Shown: piece by piece, positions 19,257-26,998 of the stretch
How the letters are laid out: each line of letters starts with the position of its first letter
How positions within the stretch are numbered: the stretch's first letter is position 1
Assembly: GCF_006438785.1 (NCBI RefSeq)
Contig: NZ_RCZB01000004.1
Location: forward strand, 191,810 to 255,809
Source: Rhodanobacter glycinis
GTDB lineage: Bacteria; Pseudomonadota; Gammaproteobacteria; Xanthomonadales; Rhodanobacteraceae
Direction: 5' to 3'
Length of the DNA stretch: 64,000 nt
The notes under the pieces: model-generated
What the model saw: only the letters and a program-made list of their open reading frames with translations
Told to the model about the DNA's origin: nothing
The model's database searches: none
Made by a program: the position numbers and the translations under genes

Positions 19257-20162
19257 ATGGAACTCGGCATGATCGGCCTCGGCAAGATGGGCGCCAACAT
19301 GGTGGAACGCCTGCAGCAGGGCGGCCACAAGATCACCGGCTTCGACCCCAGCGCGGAGGCGCGCAAGGCGGTACAGGTCGCTGGTGCCGGTGCAGTCGAT
19401 TCGCTGGCCGCGCTGGTCGGGGCGCTGCCCACGCCGCGCGTGCTGTGGATGATGGTGCCGTCCGGCAAGATCACCGACGACACCGTCGACGCACTGCTGC
19501 CGCTGCTGGCCAAGGGCGACATCGTGATCGACGGCGGCAACTCCAACTACAAGGACACCTTGCGCCGCGCGAAGCTTTACGCCGAACACGGCCTGGGTTA
19601 CGTCGACTGCGGCACCAGCGGCGGCGTGTGGGGTCTGAAAGAGGGCTACAGCATGATGATCGGCGGCGACGGGCAGGTCGTCGAGGCGTTGCGGCCGATC
19701 TTCGAAACGCTGGCGCCGGCGAAGGATCAGGGCTGGGGCCGTGTCGGCCCGGTCGGTTCGGGTCACTTCACCAAGATGGTCCACAACGGCATCGAATACG
19801 GAATGATGCAGGCCTACGCCGAAGGCTTCTCGATCCTCAAGCACAAAGTGGATTTCGGCCTCGACCTGCACCAGGTCGGCGAGATCTGGCGCTACGGCAG
19901 CGTGGTGCGCTCGTGGCTGCTCGACCTGGCCACCGATGCGCTGGGCAAGAATCCGAACATGGAAGGCGTCGCACCGTACGTGGTCGATTCCGGCGAAGGC
20001 CGCTGGACCGTCGACGCGGCGATGGAGCTCAATGTATCCGCGCCGGTGATCACCCTGTCGCTGATGGAGCGCTTCCGCTCGCGCGACGACGATTCGTTTG
20101 CCGACAAGCTGCTGTCGTCGCTGCGCAACGAGTTTGGCGGGCACGCGATCAAGAAGGAGTAG
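19257..20162 (+). CDS. gnd: 6-phosphogluconate dehydrogenase, short (GndA/YqeC-like) form
   Basis: Oxidatively decarboxylates 6-phosphogluconate to ribulose 5-phosphate. The 301-residue length marks the short form, which is often NAD-dependent, as opposed to the 470-residue enteric Gnd. The Rossmann motif IGLGKMGANM is at 6-15. The catalytic segment GPVGSGHFTKMVHNGIEYG and the tail HAIKKE are conserved. ATG 19257 has an AAGGA ribosome site seven bases upstream and begins right at the nucleotide-binding strand; an earlier in-frame ATG at 19203 does not. Cofactor preference is inferred. The enzyme draws on the same intermediate as the zwf-pgl-edd-eda operon 14 kb away. Confidence 0.93.
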   Translation: MELGMIGLGKMGANMVERLQQGGHKITGFDPSAEARKAVQVAGAGAVDSLAALVGALPTPRVLWMMVPSGKITDDTVDALLPLLAKGDIVIDGGNSNYKDTLRRAKLYAEHGLGYVDCGTSGGVWGLKEGYSMMIGGDGQVVEALRPIFETLAPAKDQGWGRVGPVGSGHFTKMVHNGIEYGMMQAYAEGFSILKHKVDFGLDLHQVGEIWRYGSVVRSWLLDLATDALGKNPNMEGVAPYVVDSGEGRWTVDAAMELNVSAPVITLSLMERFRSRDDDSFADKLLSSLRNEFGGHAIKKE

Positions 20163-20228
20163 GAAGGCGCTGCGCTTTGACTTTTGCAAGATTGATTTCC
20201 GGGGGCCTCGGAAACACACAACGGCGTC

Positions 20229-20248
20229 ATTCCGGCGAAGGCCGGAAT
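20229..20248. repeat. Short palindromic repeat after gnd
   Basis: ATTCCGGC-GAAG-GCCGGAAT is a perfect 8-4-8 hairpin inside the wider phrase GTCATTCCGGCGAAGGCCGG, a palindromic intergenic repeat type known in many proteobacteria. It could also help end gnd transcription, but there is no T tract. The rest of 20163-20402 shows nothing else. Confidence 0.5.
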
Positions 20249-20402
20249 CGCATTCTGCGCGGCCTGCCATTCCCAACTCACCGCCGCACAGGGGCCGGGT
20301 AGAGCAGCGCACCATCCTGGCCCGCACTATTCAGAAAAACCGAAGCAGGAACTGGAGCAAAGACCCATCGCATCGGCCGGGGTTTGCATGCGCTCACCTG
20401 AT

Positions 20403-20963
20403 CTACAGCAGATCGCCTTGCGGTAGCGCATAGCTCAACCGTCCATCCACGATGCGTGCCGGCGACGTATACGGGTGAACGGTCGTATGAGTCGCATCGA
20501 CGATGTGGATCACCTCGATCCCACGCAGCTTCAGCACATCGGCAATCAGTGAGCGGTGGCAGCGCCACCATACGGCCTCGGCGCACATCAGCGCAGTGCG
20601 TCGAGCCGAGGCGAGCCGCAGCAGCCTTTCCAGTCCGGCGGCAAATTCCGGGCTGGCCAGGTGGTCGGCATAACCCTGGAATGAGGCATTGCGCCACGCC
20701 GTGTTTGGCGAATCGGGCTGCACCTTGCGCCGCCCGCCCAGCTCGGGCAGCCACTGATACGCAACGCCGTACGCGGGCAGGGTATCGGCCAGCGCCTCGC
20801 TGGCGAAATGCGGATAGCGACGCGAGCCGGGAAAGCGTCGCACGTCGGCGATGGACTCGATGCGGCATTCGTCCAGCAGGCCGAGAAACTCTTCCAGCGT
20901 GCGGGTCGAGTGGCCGATCGTCCAGATCGTCTGCGCACCGGCAGCAGTGTTCCCGGATGGCAT
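20403..20963 (-). CDS. DUF488 family protein
   Basis: 186-residue soluble protein of the DUF488 family. Recognisable family signatures are TIGHSTRTLEEFL at the N-terminus, the IADVRRFPGSRRYPHF segment, and CAEAVWWRCHRSLIAD near the C-terminus with conserved Cys and His. No biochemical role is established for the family. It starts three bases after the stop of the DUF2945 gene, so the two form an operon. The ATG at 20963 has only a weak ribosome site (TGAGCG). Confidence 0.88.
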   Translation of the reverse strand: MPSGNTAAGAQTIWTIGHSTRTLEEFLGLLDECRIESIADVRRFPGSRRYPHFASEALADTLPAYGVAYQWLPELGGRRKVQPDSPNTAWRNASFQGYADHLASPEFAAGLERLLRLASARRTALMCAEAVWWRCHRSLIADVLKLRGIEVIHIVDATHTTVHPYTSPARIVDGRLSYALPQGDLL

Positions 20964-20966
20964 CGC

Positions 20967-21179
20967 TCAGTCGATCTTGTGCAGCGCCGCGCCCTTGTGC
21001 ATCGCGACGTGATCGGTCTTGTCGCTTTGGATCTCGTACTGCGGATCGGCCTCGCTGCAGCGGTGCGTGTGGCCCTTGTAGTCGGTGTCGCGCGTATGCA
21101 CCTTGATGATCTTGCCGCTCACGTGACCGGCTTCGGAATTCCAGCGCACGTGATCGCCGACTTTGAAGGGATGGCTCAT
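20967..21179 (-). CDS. DUF2945 / HVA1-type small Tudor-like protein
   Basis: 70-residue basic protein matching the DUF2945 (hypervirulence-associated, Tudor-like) family: FKVGDHVRWNSEAGHVSGKI, then VHTRDTDYKGHTHR, then YEIQSDKTDHVAMHKGAAL. It is probably a small SH3-like beta barrel; its function is unknown. ATG 21179 is chosen because GGAG lies six bases upstream and the family begins with this segment. The 16 upstream in-frame residues are not part of it. It is the first gene of a two-gene operon with DUF488. Confidence 0.88.
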   Translation of the reverse strand: MSHPFKVGDHVRWNSEAGHVSGKIIKVHTRDTDYKGHTHRCSEADPQYEIQSDKTDHVAMHKGAALHKID

Positions 21180-21335
21180 GACTGCTCCAGCAATGGCAGA
21201 TCCAACGACCATTGAAACAGCCTGCATGTTGGGTGCGCGTGGAAAGGGCGTGTTCGCTTGATCTCAAGTGGGATCTGTCGGACCGGATTGCGCTGCGTCT
21301 TCGACCCCGAGAGCTGGTCGGTGCACGTGGCCGCG

Positions 21336-22040
21336 TCATCCCAGCCGCAACAGCTTCCTAACCGCCGGCAAATTGCGCCGGCTGATTTCCGGGCTGAGCT
21401 CGGTGCCGTCGAGCCGTGCCAGCACGCGGCCGTCGGCGAGGGTCTTGATGCCGAGCAGTCGCGCCGGTGGCGCCAGGCAGTTGCGGTGCAGGCGGATCAG
21501 CTGGTCGGGGTGGGCATCTTCCAGCTGGCGCAGCGATTCCTCGATCAGCAGCTCGCCGCGGCGGTGTTGCACGACGACGTATTTCTCGTCGGCGAGCAGG
21601 CAGATCACTTCGTCCAGCGCGATGCGCACCTGTTCGCCGCGCATCCGGCCGTGCAGGTATGCGGTCGGCTCGCGCGGTGCGTCGGCGAGGCGGCGTTGCG
21701 CGCGTTGCAGCGCATCGCGCAGGCGTTCCAGCCGCACCGGCTTGAGCAGGTAGTCGACCGCGCCAAGCTCAAACGCCTGCAGCGCGTGCGCTTCGTAGGC
21801 GGTGCAGAAGATCACTTGCGGTCGCGTGCGCCCGGCCAGTCGCTGGGCCACGGCGGTGCCGCTGAGGCCGGGCATGTTGATGTCCAGCAGCAGCACGTCC
21901 GGCTGCAGTTCACGGAGTGCGCCCAGCGCGGCTTCGCCGTCGGCGACGCTGCCGACGATTTCCACGCCGTCGCAGTCGCCCAGCAGCGCAGCCAGGCGCG
22001 CGCGCGCCAGCGGCTCGTCGTCGACGATCAGGGCGCGCAT
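21336..22040 (-). CDS. LytTR-family response regulator, AlgR-like
   Basis: 234-residue regulator with an N-terminal receiver domain (IVDDEPLAR, phospho-acceptor in LLLDINMPGLSG, conserved Lys in DYLLKPV) and a C-terminal LytTR DNA-binding domain (IALDEVICLLADEKYV, LIRLHRNCLAP). Such regulators commonly control exopolysaccharide, fimbriae or twitching genes, as AlgR does in Pseudomonas. The ATG overlaps the kinase stop as TGATG, so it is translationally coupled to its partner. A GTG one codon upstream is possible. Targets cannot be deduced here. Confidence 0.93.
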   Translation of the reverse strand: MRALIVDDEPLARARLAALLGDCDGVEIVGSVADGEAALGALRELQPDVLLLDINMPGLSGTAVAQRLAGRTRPQVIFCTAYEAHALQAFELGAVDYLLKPVRLERLRDALQRAQRRLADAPREPTAYLHGRMRGEQVRIALDEVICLLADEKYVVVQHRRGELLIEESLRQLEDAHPDQLIRLHRNCLAPPARLLGIKTLADGRVLARLDGTELSPEISRRNLPAVRKLLRLG

Positions 22041-23092
22041 CACGCGAAGGTTCCCGGCAGCTGCAGCAGCACCACGAAGCGGTCGTCATGTGGCCCGGCC
22101 TGAACTTTCGCCAGCGGTCCGTAGCGATACGCGATGCGCTGGCGCACGCTGTCCAGGCCGTGGCCGTTGCCGCGTTCGGGCGGCGTGGTCGGCAGCGGGT
22201 TGATGATCTCGATGCGCACGCCATCGCCCTCACGCTGGCCGCGCAGGATCACCTCGCCGCCTTCGCGCAGCGGCTGGATGCCGTGGCGTACCGCGTTCTC
22301 CACCAGCGGCTGCAGCAGCAGGCGCGGCAGCGGGAAGTCGGCCGGCAGATCATCCAGTTCGCGCCGCACATGCAGCCGTGCACCCAGGCGCAACTGCTCG
22401 ATCGCCAGGTAGCGCTCGACCAGCGCCAGCTCCTCGCCCAGCGTGCCGTCGCCGGTGTCGTGCTGGCCCAGTGCGGCGCGGAACAGTTCGGACAAGTCCT
22501 CCACCGTGCGTTCGGCCGCGGCGGGGTCGACCCGGATCAGCGCCGCCACCGTGTTCATGCTGTTGAACAGGAAGTGCGGACGGATGCGCGCCTGCAGCGC
22601 CTCGACCTGCGCACGCGTCACTGCGGCCAGCCGCGCCTGCCACTGCGCCAGCACATAGAAGTAGCGCAGCATCGCCGCGCCGAGCAGCGCGGCGATCAGC
22701 ACGTTGTCGCGCACGAACACTTGCATGCTGCTGCTGATCAGGTTCATCTGCAGCGAGCCATCGAGCCAGCGCGCCACCGCGCTGGCGACGCTCACGATCA
22801 GCACGATCAGCAGCCACACGCCCGCATACGGCGTGCGCCCCGGCAGGCGTTGCAACAGCGGGCGCAGCTTGCACACGGTTACCGCGATCACCAGCGCCAG
22901 CCACGTCACGAACAGCATGCTGACGCTATAGGCGGGCCAATCGCGCTGGTTGTCGCGAGCCAGCCACATCACCGTCACCGTCAATGCGCCGACCACGAAC
23001 AGGGCGAACAACGCCGGCAGCCGGCAGAAATCCGGCAGCGGGCTGCGTTCGATGTGGCCGCGGGGGCGGCTGCTGGGCGTGGATGCGCGCAT
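22040..23092 (-). CDS. LytS/AlgZ-type membrane histidine kinase
   Basis: 350-residue sensor with four or so membrane segments in residues 28-150 (for example LFALFVVGALTVTVMWLA) followed by a His_kinase domain (PF06580). The phospho-accepting His lies in IRPHFLFNSMNTVAALI, the N-box is PLVENAVRHGI, and the ATP lid includes GNGHGLDSVRQRI. There is no separate sensory domain outside the membrane. It forms an overlapping pair with the LytTR regulator. Its signal is unknown. Confidence 0.93.
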   Translation of the reverse strand: MRASTPSSRPRGHIERSPLPDFCRLPALFALFVVGALTVTVMWLARDNQRDWPAYSVSMLFVTWLALVIAVTVCKLRPLLQRLPGRTPYAGVWLLIVLIVSVASAVARWLDGSLQMNLISSSMQVFVRDNVLIAALLGAAMLRYFYVLAQWQARLAAVTRAQVEALQARIRPHFLFNSMNTVAALIRVDPAAAERTVEDLSELFRAALGQHDTGDGTLGEELALVERYLAIEQLRLGARLHVRRELDDLPADFPLPRLLLQPLVENAVRHGIQPLREGGEVILRGQREGDGVRIEIINPLPTTPPERGNGHGLDSVRQRIAYRYGPLAKVQAGPHDDRFVVLLQLPGTFA

Positions 23093-23123
23093 GCGGACAA
23101 GTATGCCGCATGCGCGGGCATGG

Positions 23124-23786
23124 CTAGCTCAGGCGTTGGGTCAACCAGTGGCGCAGGTCGCCGATCTCCTCGGCGCAGACCGCATGGGCCATCGGATAGG
23201 TATGCCATTCCAGCGCATAGCCCTGCGACAGCAGCAGGTCGCGCGAGTCGACACCGCGCTGCAGGATCACCACCGGGTCGGCGGTGCCGTGGCCCCAGAA
23301 GATCGGCGTGGTCGCATTCGCTGCACTGCGTTCGCCGGCGAACGCAGCGTGCAACGGCAGATAGGTCGACAGCGCGATGATGCCGGCCAGCTTTTCCGGA
23401 TGGCGCAGACCGGCGGCCAGCGCGATCGCGCCACCTTGCGAGAAGCCGGCCAGCACGATGCGCTCGCTGGGCACGCCACGGCTGTGCTCGCGGGCGATCA
23501 GGGTTTCCACCTCGCCGATCGACGCGCGCATGCCGGCCTCGTCCTGCCGCGCATCGAGATCGAATGCGGCGATGTCGTACCACGCACGCATCGACATGCC
23601 GTTGTTGATCGTCACCGGCCGTACCGGCGCATGCGGAAACACGAAACGTATCGGCGGCCACGCCGGGTCCACCAGCTCCGGCACGATCGGCGCAAAGTCA
23701 TTGCCGTCGGCACCCAGGCCATGCAGCCAGATGATGCTGTAGCGTGGGTTGGCGGCGGTTTCGTGTTCGACGGCGGGGAGGGTCAT
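23124..23786 (-). CDS. Carboxylesterase/phospholipase family alpha/beta hydrolase
   Basis: 220-residue cytosolic alpha/beta hydrolase of the EstB/YpfH type (PF02230). The catalytic serine lies in GFSQGG (near residue 115), the aspartate in GHGTADPVV, and the histidine in YPMAHAVC. SIIWLHGLGADGNDF provides the oxyanion region. These enzymes hydrolyse short esters and sometimes lysophospholipids or acyl-thioesters. ATG 23786 is used because homology begins there; the 38 upstream in-frame residues are proline- and arginine-rich noise overlapping the intergenic space. Confidence 0.92.
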   Translation of the reverse strand: MTLPAVEHETAANPRYSIIWLHGLGADGNDFAPIVPELVDPAWPPIRFVFPHAPVRPVTINNGMSMRAWYDIAAFDLDARQDEAGMRASIGEVETLIAREHSRGVPSERIVLAGFSQGGAIALAAGLRHPEKLAGIIALSTYLPLHAAFAGERSAANATTPIFWGHGTADPVVILQRGVDSRDLLLSQGYALEWHTYPMAHAVCAEEIGDLRHWLTQRLS

Positions 23787-23802
23787 GCGGTGCTCGGCAA
23801 GG

Positions 23803-24573
23803 TCAGGGGGCGGTGATGATGGTGGCGACGGCGTTGGGTTGCAGCGGACTGTCCAAGGCAACTTCCTGTTCCGAGGGCAACGGGACAGTGGGCAGGGCAA
23901 CCTCGGCGTTCGCCATCGCGCTTTCCTTGCGTGCAGCTTCGCGCAGGATTTTGACTTGCTCAGGAGCGAGTATCTGATCGCGCAAAGTGAAGTTCATCGG
24001 TATGCGCACTTGCGTCGCAACAGGCTGACCGTCGACCTGTTCCGGGATGAAATGCCAGGTCCTGGCGATCTTCAGTGCGGCATCCTTGAATGACGCCGAC
24101 ACCGGCCATTCCGCAAACTGGCTGTTCACCGTCATGTCGGCCAGGCGGCCGTCCGGTTGCACGGTGGCGTTGATAAAGACGAACGCAGCCTGGCGTCTGT
24201 GCACTGCATCCCGTGGATATGGCGGCTGCCTGCCGGCTCTGTCGAATTTGGGACCGTTGCCCGCGAAGCTGATGCGCAGGTTGTACTGTCCGCTCGCGTT
24301 CGGCAACGCCTGCAACTTGGCACTGATGAACGTATGCGCCGGTACTGACCGACCGTTGAGTTTAGCTGGTACGAATTGCCACTGCTTCACCGCGGAAGCC
24401 AGCACTGGGGCGATCGATATGGGTACGCCTGGGTCGACCTGGGTGGCAGTGATATGCCCTTGTGCATCCACGTCGGCGCCAATTCTGTAAATCTGTTCGC
24501 GCGTCTCGGCGGCCTGCGCTGTCAAAGAGCAGATCAGCAGAAGCATGGTCGCATTAAGCATGACGTTTCTCAT
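23803..24573 (-). CDS. Periplasmic protein with two TonB C-terminal-like domains
   Basis: 256-residue exported protein. It has a signal peptide (residues 1-20, ending SLTAQA) and then two TonB_C-like segments: YRIGADVDAQGHITATQVD with QWQFVPAKLNG (about 28-85), and FINATVQPDGRLADMTV with TWHFIPEQVDGQPV (about 130-205). Both show the hallmark W-x-F-x-P-A/E element. It lacks the N-terminal anchor and proline-rich spacer of true TonB, so it is unlikely to energise receptors alone. ATG 24573 is supported by GAGGGG six bases upstream; the longer frame is not. It lies between an esterase and a peptidase gene. Confidence 0.8.
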   Translation of the reverse strand: MRNVMLNATMLLLICSLTAQAAETREQIYRIGADVDAQGHITATQVDPGVPISIAPVLASAVKQWQFVPAKLNGRSVPAHTFISAKLQALPNASGQYNLRISFAGNGPKFDRAGRQPPYPRDAVHRRQAAFVFINATVQPDGRLADMTVNSQFAEWPVSASFKDAALKIARTWHFIPEQVDGQPVATQVRIPMNFTLRDQILAPEQVKILREAARKESAMANAEVALPTVPLPSEQEVALDSPLQPNAVATIITAP

Positions 24574-24680
24574 GGCGATCCCCTCAATCAAGTGACCAGG
24601 TGGCGGCGCCCCCGCGCCGCGCGGGCGACCATCATGCCGCAGCGATGGCATGCGGGGTAGCCAGCATGCCGCGGTCGCGC

Positions 24681-26840
24681 TCACGGCGTGGTACCCAGCC
24701 CCAGCTCCTGCGCGAAGAACGTCAGCCCGATCGCGGTATCGCCGACGCGCTGGCTGAACGGCGCGCCGATGCCGTGACCGGCGTTCATGCGGGTCAGCAG
24801 CAGGATCGGCTGCGTCAACGAGGTGGCGTTCTGCAACGCGGCGGTGAACTTGCGCGACTGCCACGGCGCCACCCGCGGATCGTTCGCGCCGGTGGTCATC
24901 AGCACAGCCGGATACGCCGTCTGCGGCTGCACGTTCTGCAGTGGCGAATACGCCAGGGTGGCCTTGAACTGTGCCGGGTCGCTGATCGTGCCGTATTCAC
25001 TGACGTTGTACGGGCCGTTGGCGAACGCAGTCTCGTGGCGCAGCATGTCGTGGATGCCGACCTTGGCCATCACCGCGCGGTAGTCGGCCGGATGCTGCAC
25101 GATCTGCGTACCCATCAGCAGCCCGCCGTTGCTGCCGCCGAGGATGCCCAGGTGGGTGCGGTCGGTCCAGTGCGTGTCGAACAGCGCCAGCGCGGCGGCG
25201 TGGAAATCGTCGAACACGTTCTGCTTATGCAGCTGTTGCCCCTGCGCGTGCCACATCTGACCATTCTCGTTGCCGCCGCGGATGTTCGCGTAGGCGAGTA
25301 CGCCGCCGCGTTCCAGCCACGCGAGATTCGCGCCGATGAAGCCGGGCTTGATCGGGATATCGAAACCGCCGTAGCTGTACAGAATGGTCGGCCGCGTGCC
25401 GTTCGGCGTGGTGCCTGCCATCGACAGCACCGTCACCGGAATCTTCGTGCCGTCCTTCGACGTACCGTCGATGCGTTGCACGGTGACCTTGGAATAATCG
25501 CCGGCCGGCCTCACCTCGAACACGGTTTTCAGCGTGCCATGCTTGCCGTCGTATTCCACCCAGCGTTCCGGGGTGGTCCAGCCGCTGTAGCTGATCAGCG
25601 CCTTGTCCTGGCCGGACTCGGAGGCGATCTCGCCCACGCCGATGTCTTGCGCCGGCAGCGGCAATTTGCGCACGAACCGCGCCTTGGCGTCGTACTGCTC
25701 GACCCACCAGTCCGGGCCCCAGCTGCGCACCACCAGAAAGCCGTTGCCGAGCGGAGCGATCTGCTGGATCGCGCCGTCGCGCTGGGCGAGCACTGGTACA
25801 GGCTTGCCATCCGTGCCGATCGCCACGATCTGGCCGCGCGGTGCATCCTGGAACGACGCGGCATATAGACGTCCAGACACCCACGCGGCCGTGCGCACGT
25901 TCGCGGCGCGACCGAGCACGCGCTGGAACGTGTTGCCGTGACGCAGGAACACCTCGGCCGGGCCGCCGTCGCCGTCGTACGCAAGCACAGCCGCCTGCGC
26001 CGTGCCCGGCGCATTCACCAGCACGTATTCGGCGACCTTCGAGTAGCTCTTGCCGAACACCACGGTGTCCGCCGTAGCGGGCTGACCCAGCGTGTGACGC
26101 ACCAGCGTGGCGTTGAACTGCTCCACCGGCTGGCCCGCCACCGGCGGCGCGAAGCGCACGTAACTGACACCGTTTTCATCGGCGTCCCAGGCCACGCCCT
26201 GCGGCGTGGTGCCGCCGCCGGCCCAAGGCAGGGTGTCGCCCAGCGTCTTGCCGGTGGCGACGTCGAGCACGTGGATCGTGGTCAGCTCACTGCCACCCTC
26301 GGCCGTGCCGTAGGCGAGATAACGCCCGCGTGGCGACGGCCAGTAGCCGGTGATGGCGGTGCTGCCGTGATCGGCATTCGGATCGACCAGGGTCTTCGCT
26401 GCGCCATCCGGCCATGCCTGCGCGATCAGTACCGGCTGCGGCTGCGGCGGCGTCTGCTGCATGTAGAACAGCGTGCCGCCGGCCAGTATCGGACCGGAAC
26501 GCGTGGTCGAGGTGACTGCCAGCTGTTGCACCCGCGCGGTGAGCGACTTGCCCTGCGGCATCGCAGCCAGCTCGGCTTCGGTATACGCGTTCTGCGCCTT
26601 GATCCAGCGCTGCACGGTCGGATCGCCGGGGTTTTCCAGCCAGCGGTACGGGTCTCTTACGGTCACGCCATGGATCACGCTGGCATCGGCGTGCTGCGGT
26701 GTCGGCGGCGGCAGCGGCCGCGGCTGGCCGATCAGGGCGACCTCGCGCGGCGGCCCCTGCGGTTCCGCCGGCGGCAGTTGGGTGGCGCCGAGCGTACCGG
26801 CGGCGAGCAGCGTGGCGGCAACAACGAAGGCGATGCGCAT
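24681..26840 (-). CDS. Exported prolyl oligopeptidase, family S9A
   Basis: 719-residue serine peptidase that cleaves short proline-containing peptides. Signal peptide at 1-20 (MRIAFVVAATLLAAGTLGA). An N-terminal seven-bladed propeller covers about 60-420, and the alpha/beta hydrolase domain comes last. Catalytic residues are Ser in LGGSNGGLLMG (near 570), Asp in GANDPRVAPWQ (near 652) and His in NAGHGIG (near 687). ATG 26840 is chosen for its GGAG site and direct entry into the signal peptide. It is divergent from another S9 peptidase gene, with which it shares a 158-base promoter region. Location is probably periplasmic. Confidence 0.94.
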   Translation of the reverse strand: MRIAFVVAATLLAAGTLGATQLPPAEPQGPPREVALIGQPRPLPPPTPQHADASVIHGVTVRDPYRWLENPGDPTVQRWIKAQNAYTEAELAAMPQGKSLTARVQQLAVTSTTRSGPILAGGTLFYMQQTPPQPQPVLIAQAWPDGAAKTLVDPNADHGSTAITGYWPSPRGRYLAYGTAEGGSELTTIHVLDVATGKTLGDTLPWAGGGTTPQGVAWDADENGVSYVRFAPPVAGQPVEQFNATLVRHTLGQPATADTVVFGKSYSKVAEYVLVNAPGTAQAAVLAYDGDGGPAEVFLRHGNTFQRVLGRAANVRTAAWVSGRLYAASFQDAPRGQIVAIGTDGKPVPVLAQRDGAIQQIAPLGNGFLVVRSWGPDWWVEQYDAKARFVRKLPLPAQDIGVGEIASESGQDKALISYSGWTTPERWVEYDGKHGTLKTVFEVRPAGDYSKVTVQRIDGTSKDGTKIPVTVLSMAGTTPNGTRPTILYSYGGFDIPIKPGFIGANLAWLERGGVLAYANIRGGNENGQMWHAQGQQLHKQNVFDDFHAAALALFDTHWTDRTHLGILGGSNGGLLMGTQIVQHPADYRAVMAKVGIHDMLRHETAFANGPYNVSEYGTISDPAQFKATLAYSPLQNVQPQTAYPAVLMTTGANDPRVAPWQSRKFTAALQNATSLTQPILLLTRMNAGHGIGAPFSQRVGDTAIGLTFFAQELGLGTTP

Positions 26841-26998
26841 GCTGGAAACTCCACGAGCAGAACAGACCTGGCAGGGTAGCGCTCTGGCGCGGCGAGTGCA
26901 GCCATGCAGATCACGCACGCAGACCTTACTTTTGGCACAGTGACCCGCGCCATGCCACGTTGCTCGGCTATGCTGATTTTTTTGCCTGGGGAAAATCC

